Source: Bacillota bacterium
GTDB lineage: Bacteria > Bacillota > Clostridia > Christensenellales > Aristaeellaceae
DNA length: 39,558 bases
Assembly (NCBI GenBank): GCA_023396045.1
Contig: JAEWXD010000033.1
Span: 1-39,558 of the forward strand
Direction of reading: 5' to 3'
A program made the position numbers and the translations under genes. Shown here piece after piece: positions 31,121 to 39,558 of the stretch. How positions within the stretch are numbered: position 1 is the stretch's first letter; each line of letters begins with the position of its first letter. Under the pieces are notes generated by a model. That model saw only the letters and a program-made list of their open reading frames with translations. It was not told where the DNA came from and ran no database searches.

Positions 31121-32452
31121 ATGAAGCCTTTAGTTGCCGTAGTAGGAAGGCCCAATGTGGGCAAAAGTTCCTTTTTTAATAAAATCATAGGCCAACGCAT
31201 CAGTATTGTAGAAGATGTGCCCGGCGTAACACGCGATAGAATCTATGGCGATGCAGAATGGGCTGGTAAAAAATTTACCATGATAGATACCGGTGGCTTG
31301 GATATGACAAGTGAAGATGTGTTATTAACACAAATGCGCTACCAAGCGCAGCTTGCCATTGATACTGCCGATGTTATACTGTTCTTTTGCGATGCCCGTC
31401 AAGGCCTCACGGGGGACGACCACGAAGTTGCCAATATGTTGCGCAAAACCAACAAACCCGTTATTTTGGTGGTAAACAAAGTAGACCATGTGGGTTTGCA
31501 AGCCAATGTATTTGAATTTTATAACCTGGGTCTTGGCGACCCTATTGGCATCAGTGCTGCCAATATGTTTGGTTTGGGCGATGTACTGCAAGCCATTACA
31601 GACCTGTTGCCCGCCCAAAGCGAAGAAGAGCAAGATGAAGAAAAACCATGCAGTATTGCCGTTGTGGGTAAACCAAACGTGGGTAAAAGCTCCATGGTAA
31701 ACTACTTGCTCGGCCAAGAGCGCACCATGGTAAGCAATATACCGGGCACTACCAGGGACGCTATAGACAGCCCTCTTACCGACGCTGAAGGCAACCAATA
31801 CATTATTATAGACACAGCGGGTATACGCAAAAAAAGCGTAATTGAAGAGGCTTCTTTGGAGCGTTACTCCGTGTTGCGCGCCATTGCCGCCATAGACCGT
31901 TGTGATGTAGCCTTGCTTGTCATTGACGCCCAAGAAGGCGTTACCGAGCAAGACACCAAAATTGCAGGCCTGATTTTAGACGCCGGCAAAGGCGTAGTAG
32001 TATGTATTAACAAATGGGACGCTGTAGATAAAGAAACCGGCACTTTAGAAAAATACAAACTACAAGTGCTGGAAGACCTTAAATTTATGCGCTATACACC
32101 GGTAATATTCGTTTCTGCCAAGAGCGGTAAACGCATGGACCATGTGTTAAAGCAAGTACAGGCGGTATGGCAAAACTGCAACAAGCGCATTACCACGGGT
32201 GTGCTGAACGATATTATGCAGGATGCCCAAATGGCAATGCAACCACCTGCCATTGCCGGCCGTAGATTAAAACTCTACTATGCAACCCAGCAAAGTGTTG
32301 CACCACCTACCTTTATATTGTTTGTAAACGAAGAAAAGTTAATGCACTTTTCCTACCTGCGTTTTTTAGAAAACCATATACGCAAATCTGTTGATTTTTC
32401 CGGAACCCCTCTGCGATTGATTATCAGAGAACGCAAAAATGAGGATAAATAA
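31121..32452 (+). CDS. der: Ribosome biogenesis GTPase Der (EngA)
   Basis: 443-residue double GTPase needed for 50S subunit assembly. G domain 1: GRPNVGKSS, DTGGLD, NKVD. G domain 2 (from about residue 180): GKPNVGKSS, DTAGIR, NKWD, SAKSG. The C-terminal KH-like domain ends with FSGTPLRLIIRERKN, as usual. The start is the ATG at 31121 (MKPLVAVVGRPNVG) with TTAAGGAG before it; the 11 extra codons upstream would cover the palindrome and ribosome site. plsY begins directly after its stop. Confidence 0.97.
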   Translation: MKPLVAVVGRPNVGKSSFFNKIIGQRISIVEDVPGVTRDRIYGDAEWAGKKFTMIDTGGLDMTSEDVLLTQMRYQAQLAIDTADVILFFCDARQGLTGDDHEVANMLRKTNKPVILVVNKVDHVGLQANVFEFYNLGLGDPIGISAANMFGLGDVLQAITDLLPAQSEEEQDEEKPCSIAVVGKPNVGKSSMVNYLLGQERTMVSNIPGTTRDAIDSPLTDAEGNQYIIIDTAGIRKKSVIEEASLERYSVLRAIAAIDRCDVALLVIDAQEGVTEQDTKIAGLILDAGKGVVVCINKWDAVDKETGTLEKYKLQVLEDLKFMRYTPVIFVSAKSGKRMDHVLKQVQAVWQNCNKRITTGVLNDIMQDAQMAMQPPAIAGRRLKLYYATQQSVAPPTFILFVNEEKLMHFSYLRFLENHIRKSVDFSGTPLRLIIRERKNEDK

Positions 32453-33076
32453 ATGAACATTCTTTTATTCCTATTAACTGCAATACTTGCCTATTGTATT
32501 GGCTCTTTTTCGCCGGGTATACTCTATGCCAAGAAAAAAGCCAACATAGATATACGGCAACACGGCAGCAAGAGCACCGGCGCAACCAATGTGTTGCGTG
32601 TGTTGGGCATGAAAGCCAGCGGCTTTGTATTTGTTTTGGATGTGCTCAAGGCCGTTCTCGCTTGTGCCATAGGCAAACTATTGCTGTATAGCGTAAACCC
32701 CGCCCTTGCTCTTTATGGTGGCATTGTTGGTGGATTATTTGTAGTGGTTGGCCACAACTGGCCTGTATACTATGGCTTTAAGGGTGGTAAAGGGGTGGCC
32801 TGTTCTGTAGGGCTTATGCTGTTTTTGTTCCCCCTGCACGGCCTTATTTCCATCGTTCTTTGCCTTATTGTAATTGCAGCCACACGCTATGTTAGTTTGG
32901 GCAGCATGTGCATGCTAATAAGCTTTGCCTTAGGCATTGCCATAAGCTATTGCTATGAACCCCTATTGGTAGCATGGGCTGCACTGCTTGCCGTACTAAA
33001 TGTGTTTCAGCACAGAAGCAACATACAGCGCTTACTTACCGGCAAAGAAAATAAATTAGGGAAAAAGAAATTCTGA
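32453..33076 (+). CDS. plsY: Glycerol-3-phosphate acyltransferase PlsY
   Basis: 207-residue membrane enzyme that transfers acyl groups from acyl-phosphate to glycerol-3-phosphate, the first step of phospholipid synthesis. All three PlsY motifs are visible: GSFSPG near residue 17, HGSKSTGATNVLRVLG (residues about 36-51) and GHNWPVYYGFKGGKGVA (about 103-119). About five membrane spans. Its ATG directly follows the der stop. der-plsY adjacency is common in Bacillota. Confidence 0.96.
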   Translation: MNILLFLLTAILAYCIGSFSPGILYAKKKANIDIRQHGSKSTGATNVLRVLGMKASGFVFVLDVLKAVLACAIGKLLLYSVNPALALYGGIVGGLFVVVGHNWPVYYGFKGGKGVACSVGLMLFLFPLHGLISIVLCLIVIAATRYVSLGSMCMLISFALGIAISYCYEPLLVAWAALLAVLNVFQHRSNIQRLLTGKENKLGKKKF

Positions 33077-33092
33077 TTTTTAGGAGGAGACT

Positions 33093-36000
33093 ATGCAATC
33101 ACCTTATCAAAAAGCGCCTGAGAGCAAGAATCCATTAAGAACAAAACATAAATATCGTATGAGTACATTGTTGCTGATATGTATTTTTATTGCCTTACTC
33201 GGCTTGATGTACCTGCTTTTCCCCGGCGGCAAACAAATGCGTGCCATTAAAACCATAGGTGGCGAAGTGCAAAGCAATGCTGCAACTGCCGACCCTATGT
33301 ATGCACCGTTGATCATTACAGAAGTAATGGCTGCCAATGCTACCGCCGTACCTGACGACAAAGGTAGCTATAGCGACTATATTGAAATTTTCAACTCCTC
33401 TGATGAACCTATCAATTTATCCGGGGTTGGCGTGTCTGACAGAAGCGACAGAATTAAATTCATATTCCCCAACTATGAACTTGGGCCAAAGCAGTTTGTA
33501 ATTGTATATGCCAACAATAAAAACTTTATTGACGCTGACACCGGCATTTTTCATGCCAAGTTTAAACTAACCAGTTTGGGCGAAACCGTATATTTGTTTG
33601 ACCCCCATGCCTTTGTAATAGACAGTGTAAGCCTGCCCATTATGGCACAGGACGAAGCCTATTCCCTTTTTGGCGACGGGCAGTACAGAACCACAGATCA
33701 ATATAGCCCCGGTTATGACAATACAGAAGAAGGCTATCTTGCCTACCGCAGTGGCAGTGCTTCCAGCCAGGGTATTATTGTTATAAACGAAGTTTGCCCC
33801 GACCCCAAAAGCGGCCTGCGTGATGAAGAGCAGGAATTGCAAGACTGGATTGAGCTTTACAACACCAGCGATGAGGTGGTAAGCCTTGCCAACTTTACCA
33901 TTAGCGATAAAGAAAACAAGCCTTTCCGTTGGAAATTTGCAAGCGATGCTATCATTGAACCGCATGGCTACTATGTACTCTATTGCAGTGGCAAGGATAG
34001 GGTAAGAAAAGACTTCCCTCATACCAATTTTAAATTGAGTGCCGAAAAAGAAACCATTGTATTAAGCGATGCCAAAGGTCGTTTGATAGATAGAGTTACC
34101 ATAGATAATATTCCAGAGGACAATAGCTATGGCCTAAACGAAAACGGCGAATGGCAAATTTTTCAAATAGCAACCCCCGGCGCACCCAACAATGCAGAAG
34201 GGCGCATCAAAAGTGATAGACTACTTCGGTCCCAAAACCCGACCGGTGTATTTATCAGCGAAGTGATGGCAAGCAACGATAGTGTGCAGCTTGGGCCCAA
34301 CCTCATTTCTGCAGACTATGTAGAACTATATAATTCCAGCAATAAGCCCGTAAACCTTAGCGGTTTCGGGCTTAGCGACAATTTGGGCAGACCACGCCGT
34401 TGGCAGTTCCCCGGCAACACCAATATTGCGCCACAAAGTTATCTTTTGGTAATACTGGATGGAGATACCAAGAAAAGCACAGAAAATGAGCTGCATGCCA
34501 ATTTTAAAATTGCAAAAGACGGCCATGAAACCATTACATTCAGCGATTCCCAAGGCAGAATATTAGATAGAATTCCCCTACCTTCTATACCAAGCAATGT
34601 TGCCTATGGCAGAATGTTAGGGCAAGAAGGTTTTTATTATTTTAAAACCCCAACCCCCCTTAAAGCCAACACCGATTTGTTTTATGGCTATGCAGATAAG
34701 CCCACCTTTAGTGTAAAAGGGGGGCAATACAAAGGCAGTATAGACGTTGCTTTGCAGGCTGCCAAAGGCGCTGCCATTTACTACACCACAGACGGCAGCA
34801 TACCCACAGAGCAATCCACCCTATATACAGAACCACTGCATATTAGCCAAACCACAGCCTTGCGTGCCAGAGCCTTTGCCAGTGGCTTAGAACCAAGCAC
34901 GGTAGAAACCCAGAGCTATATGATGAACCTCTACCACTCTATGCCTGTGGTAAGTATTACTGTAGACCCCGACGAGCTTTGGAACGAAGCACGTGGTATT
35001 TTTACCGTTGGCCCCAATGTAGATAAGAGCGGCGGTATTCCCTTTAAGAACACAATTTACAGAGAATATGGCAAAATAGAACGCCCCGGCCATATAGAAA
35101 TATTTGAGCTGGACGGCAGCACCTTGGTAGACCAGAACATGGAATTTGCCTTACAAGGCCAATACAGTTTGGATATGCCACAAAAAACATTAAAAGTGCG
35201 CAGCAAATCCAAATATGGTGCAAAATATTTTGACGCCAAATTGTTTGAAAACCGTGATTTTACGCAATATAAATCCTTTGTATTGCGCAACAGTGGTAAC
35301 GATAACGTTTGGACACGTTTGGCAGACGGTTTGCAACACCAGTTGGCAGAAAAGTTAAACACCACCGTAATTAAACAGGCTTGGAAGCCGGTTATCGTTT
35401 ACATTAACGGCCAATACTATGGGCACTATAACTTGCGTGAACGTGCAGACAGGTTTTTTATTGCCCAACATGAAGGCCTTACACTTGCAGAAGCAGACCA
35501 AATGGACGTAGTGGAAGCCAACCGTAAAACCTATTTTGGCAGCAACAAGGAATTTTCAGAATTAAAAGAAGTTGCCGCTAACTTGAACCCCAAGACAAAC
35601 CCTGCCGACCTTCAGTATTTAACCGATAGAATTGATGTAGAAAACTATTTTGACTACACAGCCATAGAGATGTTTTTCGGCAACTCTGACCCCGGTAACA
35701 TTCGTTGCTATAAGCTGCACAAAGAAGGTTCTAAATGGCGCTGGCTATTGTTTGACTTGGACTATGGCCTTTTTAACTCTAAATTTGACAGCCCTGCAAG
35801 CTACCTGAAGCCAGAAGGTGCAGGCCAACAAAAAATACCCAACATACTTATTCGTAAACTGTTGGAAAACGATGAAATGCGCGATTTATTTTTACAGCGT
35901 TTGGGTATTGTATTCAAAACCTTTACCAGCGATGTAATGTTGGAGGAACTCAACCGCATGGTAGCAATATTGGAGCCTGAAATGGGTTTTCATTTTGCAA

Positions 36001-36215
36001 GGTGGGCAGAACTAAATGACAAAGCCATTAACTTCGACTCCCCTACCACAGCCCAAGGTGCCATGAGCTATTGGAAACAGCGTATTAACCGTTTAACTTC
36101 TGTAATACGCAAGCGCCCTGCCTTATTTTATGACATGGTGCAAAACCAATTTGGTTTAAGTAATGCAGAAATGTTAAACTATTTTGGTGAAAAACCATTT
36201 TTACCGGAAGAATAA
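33093..36215 (+). CDS. Membrane-anchored protein with three lamin-tail domains, chitobiase-like domain and CotH kinase domain
   Basis: 1040 residues. A cytoplasmic N-terminus is followed by one membrane helix at about 24-45. Three lamin-tail (LTD) domains begin near residues 69, 226 and 385, each with the pattern I-x-EV...DYIEI/DWIELYN, and the LSGxGxSD turn in the first and third. A chitobiase C-terminal-like beta domain (GAAIYYTTDGSIPTEQS) spans about 534-612. The rest is a CotH kinase-like domain with KTLKVRSKSKYG, LRNSGNDN, YGHYNLRERAD and the acidic FDLDYG pair (D888, D890). CotH proteins phosphorylate spore-coat proteins in Bacillus; other CotH family members act on surface proteins. 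Ribosome site AGGAGGAG; last gene of the der operon, 16 bases after plsY. Confidence 0.9.
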   Translation: MQSPYQKAPESKNPLRTKHKYRMSTLLLICIFIALLGLMYLLFPGGKQMRAIKTIGGEVQSNAATADPMYAPLIITEVMAANATAVPDDKGSYSDYIEIFNSSDEPINLSGVGVSDRSDRIKFIFPNYELGPKQFVIVYANNKNFIDADTGIFHAKFKLTSLGETVYLFDPHAFVIDSVSLPIMAQDEAYSLFGDGQYRTTDQYSPGYDNTEEGYLAYRSGSASSQGIIVINEVCPDPKSGLRDEEQELQDWIELYNTSDEVVSLANFTISDKENKPFRWKFASDAIIEPHGYYVLYCSGKDRVRKDFPHTNFKLSAEKETIVLSDAKGRLIDRVTIDNIPEDNSYGLNENGEWQIFQIATPGAPNNAEGRIKSDRLLRSQNPTGVFISEVMASNDSVQLGPNLISADYVELYNSSNKPVNLSGFGLSDNLGRPRRWQFPGNTNIAPQSYLLVILDGDTKKSTENELHANFKIAKDGHETITFSDSQGRILDRIPLPSIPSNVAYGRMLGQEGFYYFKTPTPLKANTDLFYGYADKPTFSVKGGQYKGSIDVALQAAKGAAIYYTTDGSIPTEQSTLYTEPLHISQTTALRARAFASGLEPSTVETQSYMMNLYHSMPVVSITVDPDELWNEARGIFTVGPNVDKSGGIPFKNTIYREYGKIERPGHIEIFELDGSTLVDQNMEFALQGQYSLDMPQKTLKVRSKSKYGAKYFDAKLFENRDFTQYKSFVLRNSGNDNVWTRLADGLQHQLAEKLNTTVIKQAWKPVIVYINGQYYGHYNLRERADRFFIAQHEGLTLAEADQMDVVEANRKTYFGSNKEFSELKEVAANLNPKTNPADLQYLTDRIDVENYFDYTAIEMFFGNSDPGNIRCYKLHKEGSKWRWLLFDLDYGLFNSKFDSPASYLKPEGAGQQKIPNILIRKLLENDEMRDLFLQRLGIVFKTFTSDVMLEELNRMVAILEPEMGFHFARWAELNDKAINFDSPTTAQGAMSYWKQRINRLTSVIRKRPALFYDMVQNQFGLSNAEMLNYFGEKPFLPEE

Positions 36216-36230
36216 ATTGAACATATGAAT

Positions 36231-36257
36231 AAGCTCTGTTTGATACAGAGCTTTTTT
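36231..36257 (+). terminator. Terminator of the der-plsY-cotH operon
   Basis: AAGCTCTGT/ACAGAGCTT perfect 9-bp stem with a 5-base loop, followed by TTTT, 15 bases after the stop. Confidence 0.92.
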
Positions 36258-36365
36258 AGTGTAAATTTTGTTTGCTAAGGTCTTGTAACCAATGATATGT
36301 AGTATGCATTGGTGCTGTTATAAATCTGAAACAATAATTTACAGTGCATTTAAAATACGATGGTA

Positions 36366-36863
36366 TTACCTGCCGGAGTGTGCAGTATCTTCTACATCTT
36401 TCACGGCATCCACCACAAGCATAAGGGCAATGAGTTCTTCTTCAAAGCGAGCGTCATACACGGTAATTTCAAAACAATCGCCCCATGAAAGCCACTTTTT
36501 ATCTATGCTGCCCACCACTTGCCCTTGGCTCTCTACATCAAAGTTCATATCCCACCAATGGCCTATCAATTGCAAATGATACATATGGGAGGACAATATA
36601 ATTTCTCTTTTAAAAAAAGTGAAGTTTTGTTTGATATATAATGAGTTACCATCGTTAAAGGTAACATCATATTGGGGCAACAATGTAAACAAACGTTTTT
36701 GTACCATAAAAGATTTTGTGCCATCCTTTTTTTGCACGCAAAGCTTATGGCCAAAAAGCTTAAGCTCTTGGTCTACACGGTATACTTCTTCCCCGTTTTC
36801 ATCCAGCACGGGATAATGGTCTAATATTTTGAATACTTTTTGTTTTACATATAATTTATACAT
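36366..36863 (-). CDS. LURP-one-related family protein
   Basis: 165-residue soluble beta-rich protein of the LURP-one-related / YxjI group. The order MYKLYVKQKVFKILDHYPVLDENG, LFGHKLCVQ, LPQYDVTFNDG, FTFFKREI and WLSWGDCFEITVYD matches the short repeated strand pattern of the family (distantly related to phospholipid scramblase and Tubby). Its role in bacteria is unknown. Its ATG follows AGGAGAG and it appears to be a single-gene unit divergent from the methyltransferase-family gene. A TATAAT lies in the upstream region. Confidence 0.85.
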   Translation of the reverse strand: MYKLYVKQKVFKILDHYPVLDENGEEVYRVDQELKLFGHKLCVQKKDGTKSFMVQKRLFTLLPQYDVTFNDGNSLYIKQNFTFFKREIILSSHMYHLQLIGHWWDMNFDVESQGQVVGSIDKKWLSWGDCFEITVYDARFEEELIALMLVVDAVKDVEDTAHSGR

Positions 36864-36995
36864 GTAGGCTCTCCTGATGTATGGGCTTCTTGGTTATGAT
36901 TATTATATCATTTTTACAGAAGAGTAATACAAAAAATTAGAAAGTTAGCTAATACTAATATTTTTTCTACCCCCGGCCAGTAAAAAGTGATATAA

Positions 36996-37008
36996 TGTTA
37001 TTATAACA
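36996..37008. promoter_or_regulatory. 13-base palindrome at the start of the 37027 transcript
   Basis: TGTTAT-T-ATAACA is perfectly symmetrical and starts at the end of the -10 TATAAT (36991-36996). It could be an operator, but AT-rich palindromes also arise by chance. Confidence 0.3.
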
Positions 37009-37026
37009 ATATATAAGAAGAAGTGT

Positions 37027-37518
37027 ATGTGTAAAAAACCAAAACAAATGCCCGTTTTTGGCGTTGGGCCACTATTTGTAATTACTTGCCTTATACTTAC
37101 AATACTTGGCTTGGTGCTTGCAAATAACCCCTTGCTGCAAAGCGGAAAATTGCCACAGTGCAAAGTGTTCTTTATAGCAGTTGGTCTATTGCTTATTTTG
37201 CTTGGCGTGCTACTTTGGGTATATAGTGTACTTATTCAAAAAATAAACAAAGAGGTTACACAGTGGCACTTGCTAACCACAGGCGTATACGCCATTGTAC
37301 GCAACCCCGTTTACAGCGCATTTATCGCTTTATTTTCCGGTATGCTTTGCATGGCTTACAACCTTTGGCTTTTGGTTTTGCCAATTTTCTTTTGGGGTTA
37401 TGCAAGCATACTAATGAAATCCACAGAAGAAAAATGGCTCTATAAAGCCTTTGGAGAAGCGTATACACAGTACTGTAAAAAAGTAAATCGCCTGCTGCCC
37501 TGGTTTCCAAAAAAATAG
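37027..37518 (+). CDS. Isoprenylcysteine carboxyl methyltransferase family protein
   Basis: 163-residue integral membrane protein with about four hydrophobic helices. The C-terminal half shows the ICMT/phospholipid methyltransferase motif: LLTTGVYAIVRNPVYSAFI (cofactor-binding RNPxY), then EEKWLYKAFGEAYTQYCKKVNRLLPW. These enzymes transfer a methyl group from S-adenosylmethionine to a lipid or prenylated substrate, which is unidentified here. The ribosome site (AGAAGAAG) is weak for this window. Its stop codon is inside the terminator stem. Confidence 0.88.
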   Translation: MCKKPKQMPVFGVGPLFVITCLILTILGLVLANNPLLQSGKLPQCKVFFIAVGLLLILLGVLLWVYSVLIQKINKEVTQWHLLTTGVYAIVRNPVYSAFIALFSGMLCMAYNLWLLVLPIFFWGYASILMKSTEEKWLYKAFGEAYTQYCKKVNRLLPWFPKK

Positions 37519-37549
37519 CCCTTTGCTACATGCAAAGGGCTGTTTTTAT
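37509..37549. terminator. Bidirectional terminator between convergent genes
   Basis: AGCCCTTTGC and GCAAAGGGCT form a perfect 10-bp stem at 37517-37526 and 37532-37541, with T runs in both directions. Confidence 0.92.
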
Positions 37550-38214
37550 TCTTCAATATAATATGCAAAGGATTCAAATGTAAGCTCAGAATAATCCGGC
37601 CAGAGCATTACCAAATCTCTATCCAAGTAAATGGATACGGTAACAGTAGAACCCGGATGCACAGCAACATCGTCTAATGTTGTATGGTCTACACACCAGA
37701 TATTACCTTCTTTATCTGTGGCTGCAAATGCTAAAGTCCATTTTCCTTTCATTTTTTCTAAGGTGTTGGTAAAAGTGATTTTTGCGAAATAGCTTTGATA
37801 TTCATCATCGGTTTTTGGAGTAACTTCTACGCTGGATTCTACACGGTCATACTTATAGCCACGCTCGGTGCTTTTCACACTGAATTTTACATCACCCAAA
37901 TTATCTGCAGCTAATTTATCGTAAGCGGTGTCCATAATATAGGTGTATTCTTGAGGCTTTAAGAATGTTTTGTAAGGGATGGAGCGTGCATATTCGTTTG
38001 CAATAATCAGTTCATCGTTCTTATCAAAAATAACCAGTTTACCATCATTATAGCCGATTTCTGCATCGCCTTCATTTACAACTTTTGCAAAGAAAAAGGT
38101 TTTTTCAGCAGCAATATGCACGTTTTTCTGCACAACAGACAGTTTGCCTTCTGCAAGGCTACTGCTTACTACAACAAACAGGCAGGCAAGCAATATACAT
38201 AAAAATTTTTTCAT
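37546..38214 (-). CDS. Secreted protein of unknown function
   Basis: 222 residues starting with a signal peptide (MKKFLCILLACLFVVVSSS.., likely cleaved after SLA). I chose the ATG at 38214 because GGAGG precedes it by 7 bases; the six upstream codons include that site. The mature part looks like two beta-sandwich modules, about 24-110 (FFFAKVVNEGDAEIGYNDGKLVIFDKND in parts) and 125-222 (YFAKITFTNTLEKMKGKWTLAF), in the style of extracellular FxLYD-like domains, though no exact family was recognised. It has its own promoter downstream of gapA. Confidence 0.75.
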   Translation of the reverse strand: MKKFLCILLACLFVVVSSSLAEGKLSVVQKNVHIAAEKTFFFAKVVNEGDAEIGYNDGKLVIFDKNDELIIANEYARSIPYKTFLKPQEYTYIMDTAYDKLAADNLGDVKFSVKSTERGYKYDRVESSVEVTPKTDDEYQSYFAKITFTNTLEKMKGKWTLAFAATDKEGNIWCVDHTTLDDVAVHPGSTVTVSIYLDRDLVMLWPDYSELTFESFAYYIEE

Positions 38215-38253
38215 GACAATACCTCCAAACATGATTTTATTATTTCTAATTTA

Positions 38254-38282
38254 ATAATACGCTATATTGTAATAATTTGCAA
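38254..38282 (-). promoter_or_regulatory. SigA-type promoter of the secreted protein gene
   Basis: -35 TTGCAA (38277-38282), 17-base spacer, -10 TATTAT (38254-38259) on the minus strand. Confidence 0.7.
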
Positions 38283-38295
38283 GCCATATTTTCAA

Positions 38296-38318
38296 GCAAA
38301 AAGCGCCCCTAAGGGCGC
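38296..38318 (-). terminator. Terminator of gapA
   Basis: GCGCCC/GGGCGC stem with a 4-base loop followed by TTTTT on the minus strand, 12 bases after the stop. Confidence 0.9.
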
Positions 38319-38329
38319 CGTAGTAAAGC

Positions 38330-39340
38330 TTATTTCAAGTTGTTGAAATATTTGATGGTTCTAACCATTTGTGTGGTGTAGGAATTTTCGTTGTCATACC
38401 AAGCAACAGTTTGTACTTGATAGAGGCCATCGCTGATTTTTGTAACCATGGTTTGTGTTGCATCAAACATAGAACCGTGTGTTTCGCCGATAATATCGGA
38501 AGAAACCAATTCTTCTTCGGTATAACCAAAGGAATCGTTGGCAACGCTCTTCATATGAGCATTGATTTTTTCTTTTGTTAAGTCTTCTGCTTTTACTACA
38601 GAAACAAGCAAGGTTGTAGAACCTGTTGGAACCGGAACACGTTGTGCAGAACCGATTAATTTGCCAGCCAATTCCGGAATTACAAGGCCGATGGCTTTAG
38701 CAGCACCGGTGCTGTTTGGAACAATGTTGCAAGCAGCAGCGCGAGCACGACGAAGGTCGCCTTTTCTGTGTGGGCCGTCAAGAACCATTTGGTCGCCTGT
38801 GTAAGCATGAACAGTTGTCATAATACCGCTTTGGATAGGAGCCAAGTCGTTTAAGGCTTTAGCCATAGGTGCCAAGCAGTTGGTTGTGCAGGAAGCTGCA
38901 GAGATAATGGTGTCTTCTGCTTTTAAGATGCATTCGTTTACGCCGTATACAACGGTTGGTAAATCGTTACCGGCAGGAGCAGAGATAACAACTTTTTTAG
39001 CACCAGCATCAATATGAGCTTGTGCAGCTTTTTTGCTTGTATAGAAACCGGTACATTCTAAAACTACGTCTACGCCGAGTTCTTTCCAAGGAAGGTCTGC
39101 AGCGTTCTTTTCGGAATAAATTTTAATTTCTTTACCGTCTACGGTAATGGAACCTTCACCAGCTGCTACAGATTTATCATATTTCTTTTGGCAAGAATCA
39201 TATTTTAATAAATGAGCCAACATAGCTGGATCTGTTAAGTCGTTGATGGCTATGATTTGATAATCTGCATCACCAAACATTTGTCTGAAAGCAAGGCGAC
39301 CAATACGGCCAAAACCGTTAATTGCAACTTTTACTGACAT
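38330..39340 (-). CDS. gapA: Glyceraldehyde-3-phosphate dehydrogenase, type I
   Basis: 336-residue glycolytic enzyme, normal length. NAD-binding start VAINGFGRIGRLAFRQ, Asp in AINDLTD, catalytic Cys in SAASCTTNCLAP near residue 151, and the conserved HAYTGDQMVLDGPHRKGDLRRAR region split over the active site. The C-terminal WYDNENSYTTQMVRT is canonical. The acidic residue in the first NAD-binding loop (IAINDLTD) favours NAD over NADP. The gene has its own promoter and terminator. Ribosome site AGGAGG. Confidence 0.97.
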   Translation of the reverse strand: MSVKVAINGFGRIGRLAFRQMFGDADYQIIAINDLTDPAMLAHLLKYDSCQKKYDKSVAAGEGSITVDGKEIKIYSEKNAADLPWKELGVDVVLECTGFYTSKKAAQAHIDAGAKKVVISAPAGNDLPTVVYGVNECILKAEDTIISAASCTTNCLAPMAKALNDLAPIQSGIMTTVHAYTGDQMVLDGPHRKGDLRRARAAACNIVPNSTGAAKAIGLVIPELAGKLIGSAQRVPVPTGSTTLLVSVVKAEDLTKEKINAHMKSVANDSFGYTEEELVSSDIIGETHGSMFDATQTMVTKISDGLYQVQTVAWYDNENSYTTQMVRTIKYFNNLK

Positions 39341-39378
39341 TTTTATATCCTCCTGAAAAACATTTTTTCACATTTACT

Positions 39379-39407
39379 ATTGTAAACAATATTTTAAAAA
39401 ATAGCAA
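39379..39407 (-). promoter_or_regulatory. SigA-type promoter of gapA
   Basis: -35 TTGCTA (39402-39407), 17-base spacer, -10 TACAAT (39379-39384) on the minus strand. Confidence 0.75.
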
Positions 39408-39432
39408 GTATTTGGTTATTTTTATAGCAATA

Positions 39433-39558
39433 TTACTTTAGGTTTTCCGGATTTAAGCATTGCAATTCCGCAGGCACAAAGTAACCGTCTTTACGAATCA
39501 GTTCGCCGTCAAAATAAATTTCACCGCCGCCATAGGCTTTGGTTTGAATAAGCACCAA
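39433..39558 (-). CDS. C-terminal end of a probable aminopeptidase (cut by right edge)
   Basis: The last 41 residues of a gene entering from the right, ending at TAA 39433-39435. The tail reads GGGEIYFDGELIRKDGYFVP and then AELQCLNPENLK. This pattern (YFD-x-x-LIRKDG-x-FV, then LNPENL) recalls the end of clostridial leucyl/M29-type aminopeptidases, but only the tail is visible and the call rests on memory of that ending. gapA follows with its own promoter. Confidence 0.5.
   Translation of the reverse strand: MVLIQTKAYGGGEIYFDGELIRKDGYFVPAELQCLNPENLK

Noticed and set aside
31325..31951. 208-codon minus-strand open frame opposite der
   Set aside because: Shadow of the der coding sequence; composition reflects the reverse complement of GTPase motifs.
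1..39558. CRISPR arrays, insertion sequences, phage genes, tRNA or rRNA
   Set aside because: No regularly spaced repeats, transposase frames, terminal inverted repeats or tRNA-like cloverleafs were found by reading.

Overview
The window looks like a chromosomal segment of a low-to-moderate-GC Bacillota, most likely class Clostridia. The signs are a serS gene behind a T-box leader, an alpha-type ribosomal operon in the order rpsM-rpsK-rpsD-rpoA-rplQ with rpsD inside it, consensus SigA-type promoters, strong AGGAGG-like ribosome sites, and Bacillota families such as YitT, PdaC-like deacetylase, BY-kinase/Wzz pair, CotH and PlsY. I cannot name a genus. About four fifths of the genes lie on the minus strand. 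There is no rRNA, tRNA, CRISPR array, transposase or phage gene.

Right to left along the minus strand from 8.6 kb runs a carbohydrate sensing and uptake block: a GNAT-like acyltransferase, a YesM-type histidine kinase, an AraC-type response regulator and a membrane-tethered solute-binding protein (8596-3964). After a terminator and a promoter region with a paired operator comes the transporter it probably controls: a secreted solute-binding protein, two permeases and a Gfo/Idh/MocA oxidoreductase cut by the left edge (3760-1). No ATPase gene is present, so a shared MsmX-like ATPase elsewhere is inferred.

Next are the ribosomal alpha operon (11692-8741), a TroABCD manganese/zinc/iron-type ABC transporter followed by an EamA exporter (16625-12001), an MBL-fold hydrolase, pyrG and T-box-controlled serS (20602-16690). 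A plus-strand EcsC-family gene carries an apparent one-base frameshift. The minus-strand set 25669-21870 encodes a PdaC-like deacetylase, a Wzz-like membrane protein, a BY-kinase and an unrecognised protein, tightly packed and with no glycosyltransferase. An Fe-S protein sits upstream, with a dyad operator in its promoter. Then come an NTF2-like protein, RluB, YitT, an XRE/S24-like regulator with no catalytic Ser, a YKDA-repeat membrane protein and a nicotinamidase.

A divergent promoter region at 31 kb switches to the plus strand: der, plsY and a 1040-residue membrane-anchored protein with three lamin-tail domains, a chitobiase-like domain and a CotH kinase domain. The right end holds a LURP-one-related protein, an isoprenylcysteine-methyltransferase-family protein, a small secreted protein, gapA and the tail of a probable aminopeptidase.

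The best candidates for something new are the acyltransferase/two-component/tethered-binding-protein set with its paired operator, the PdaC-Wzz-BY-kinase-orphan operon with a 20-bp hairpin covering the pdaC ribosome site, and the LTD3-CotH protein. None of the exported solute-binding proteins has a convincing lipobox.
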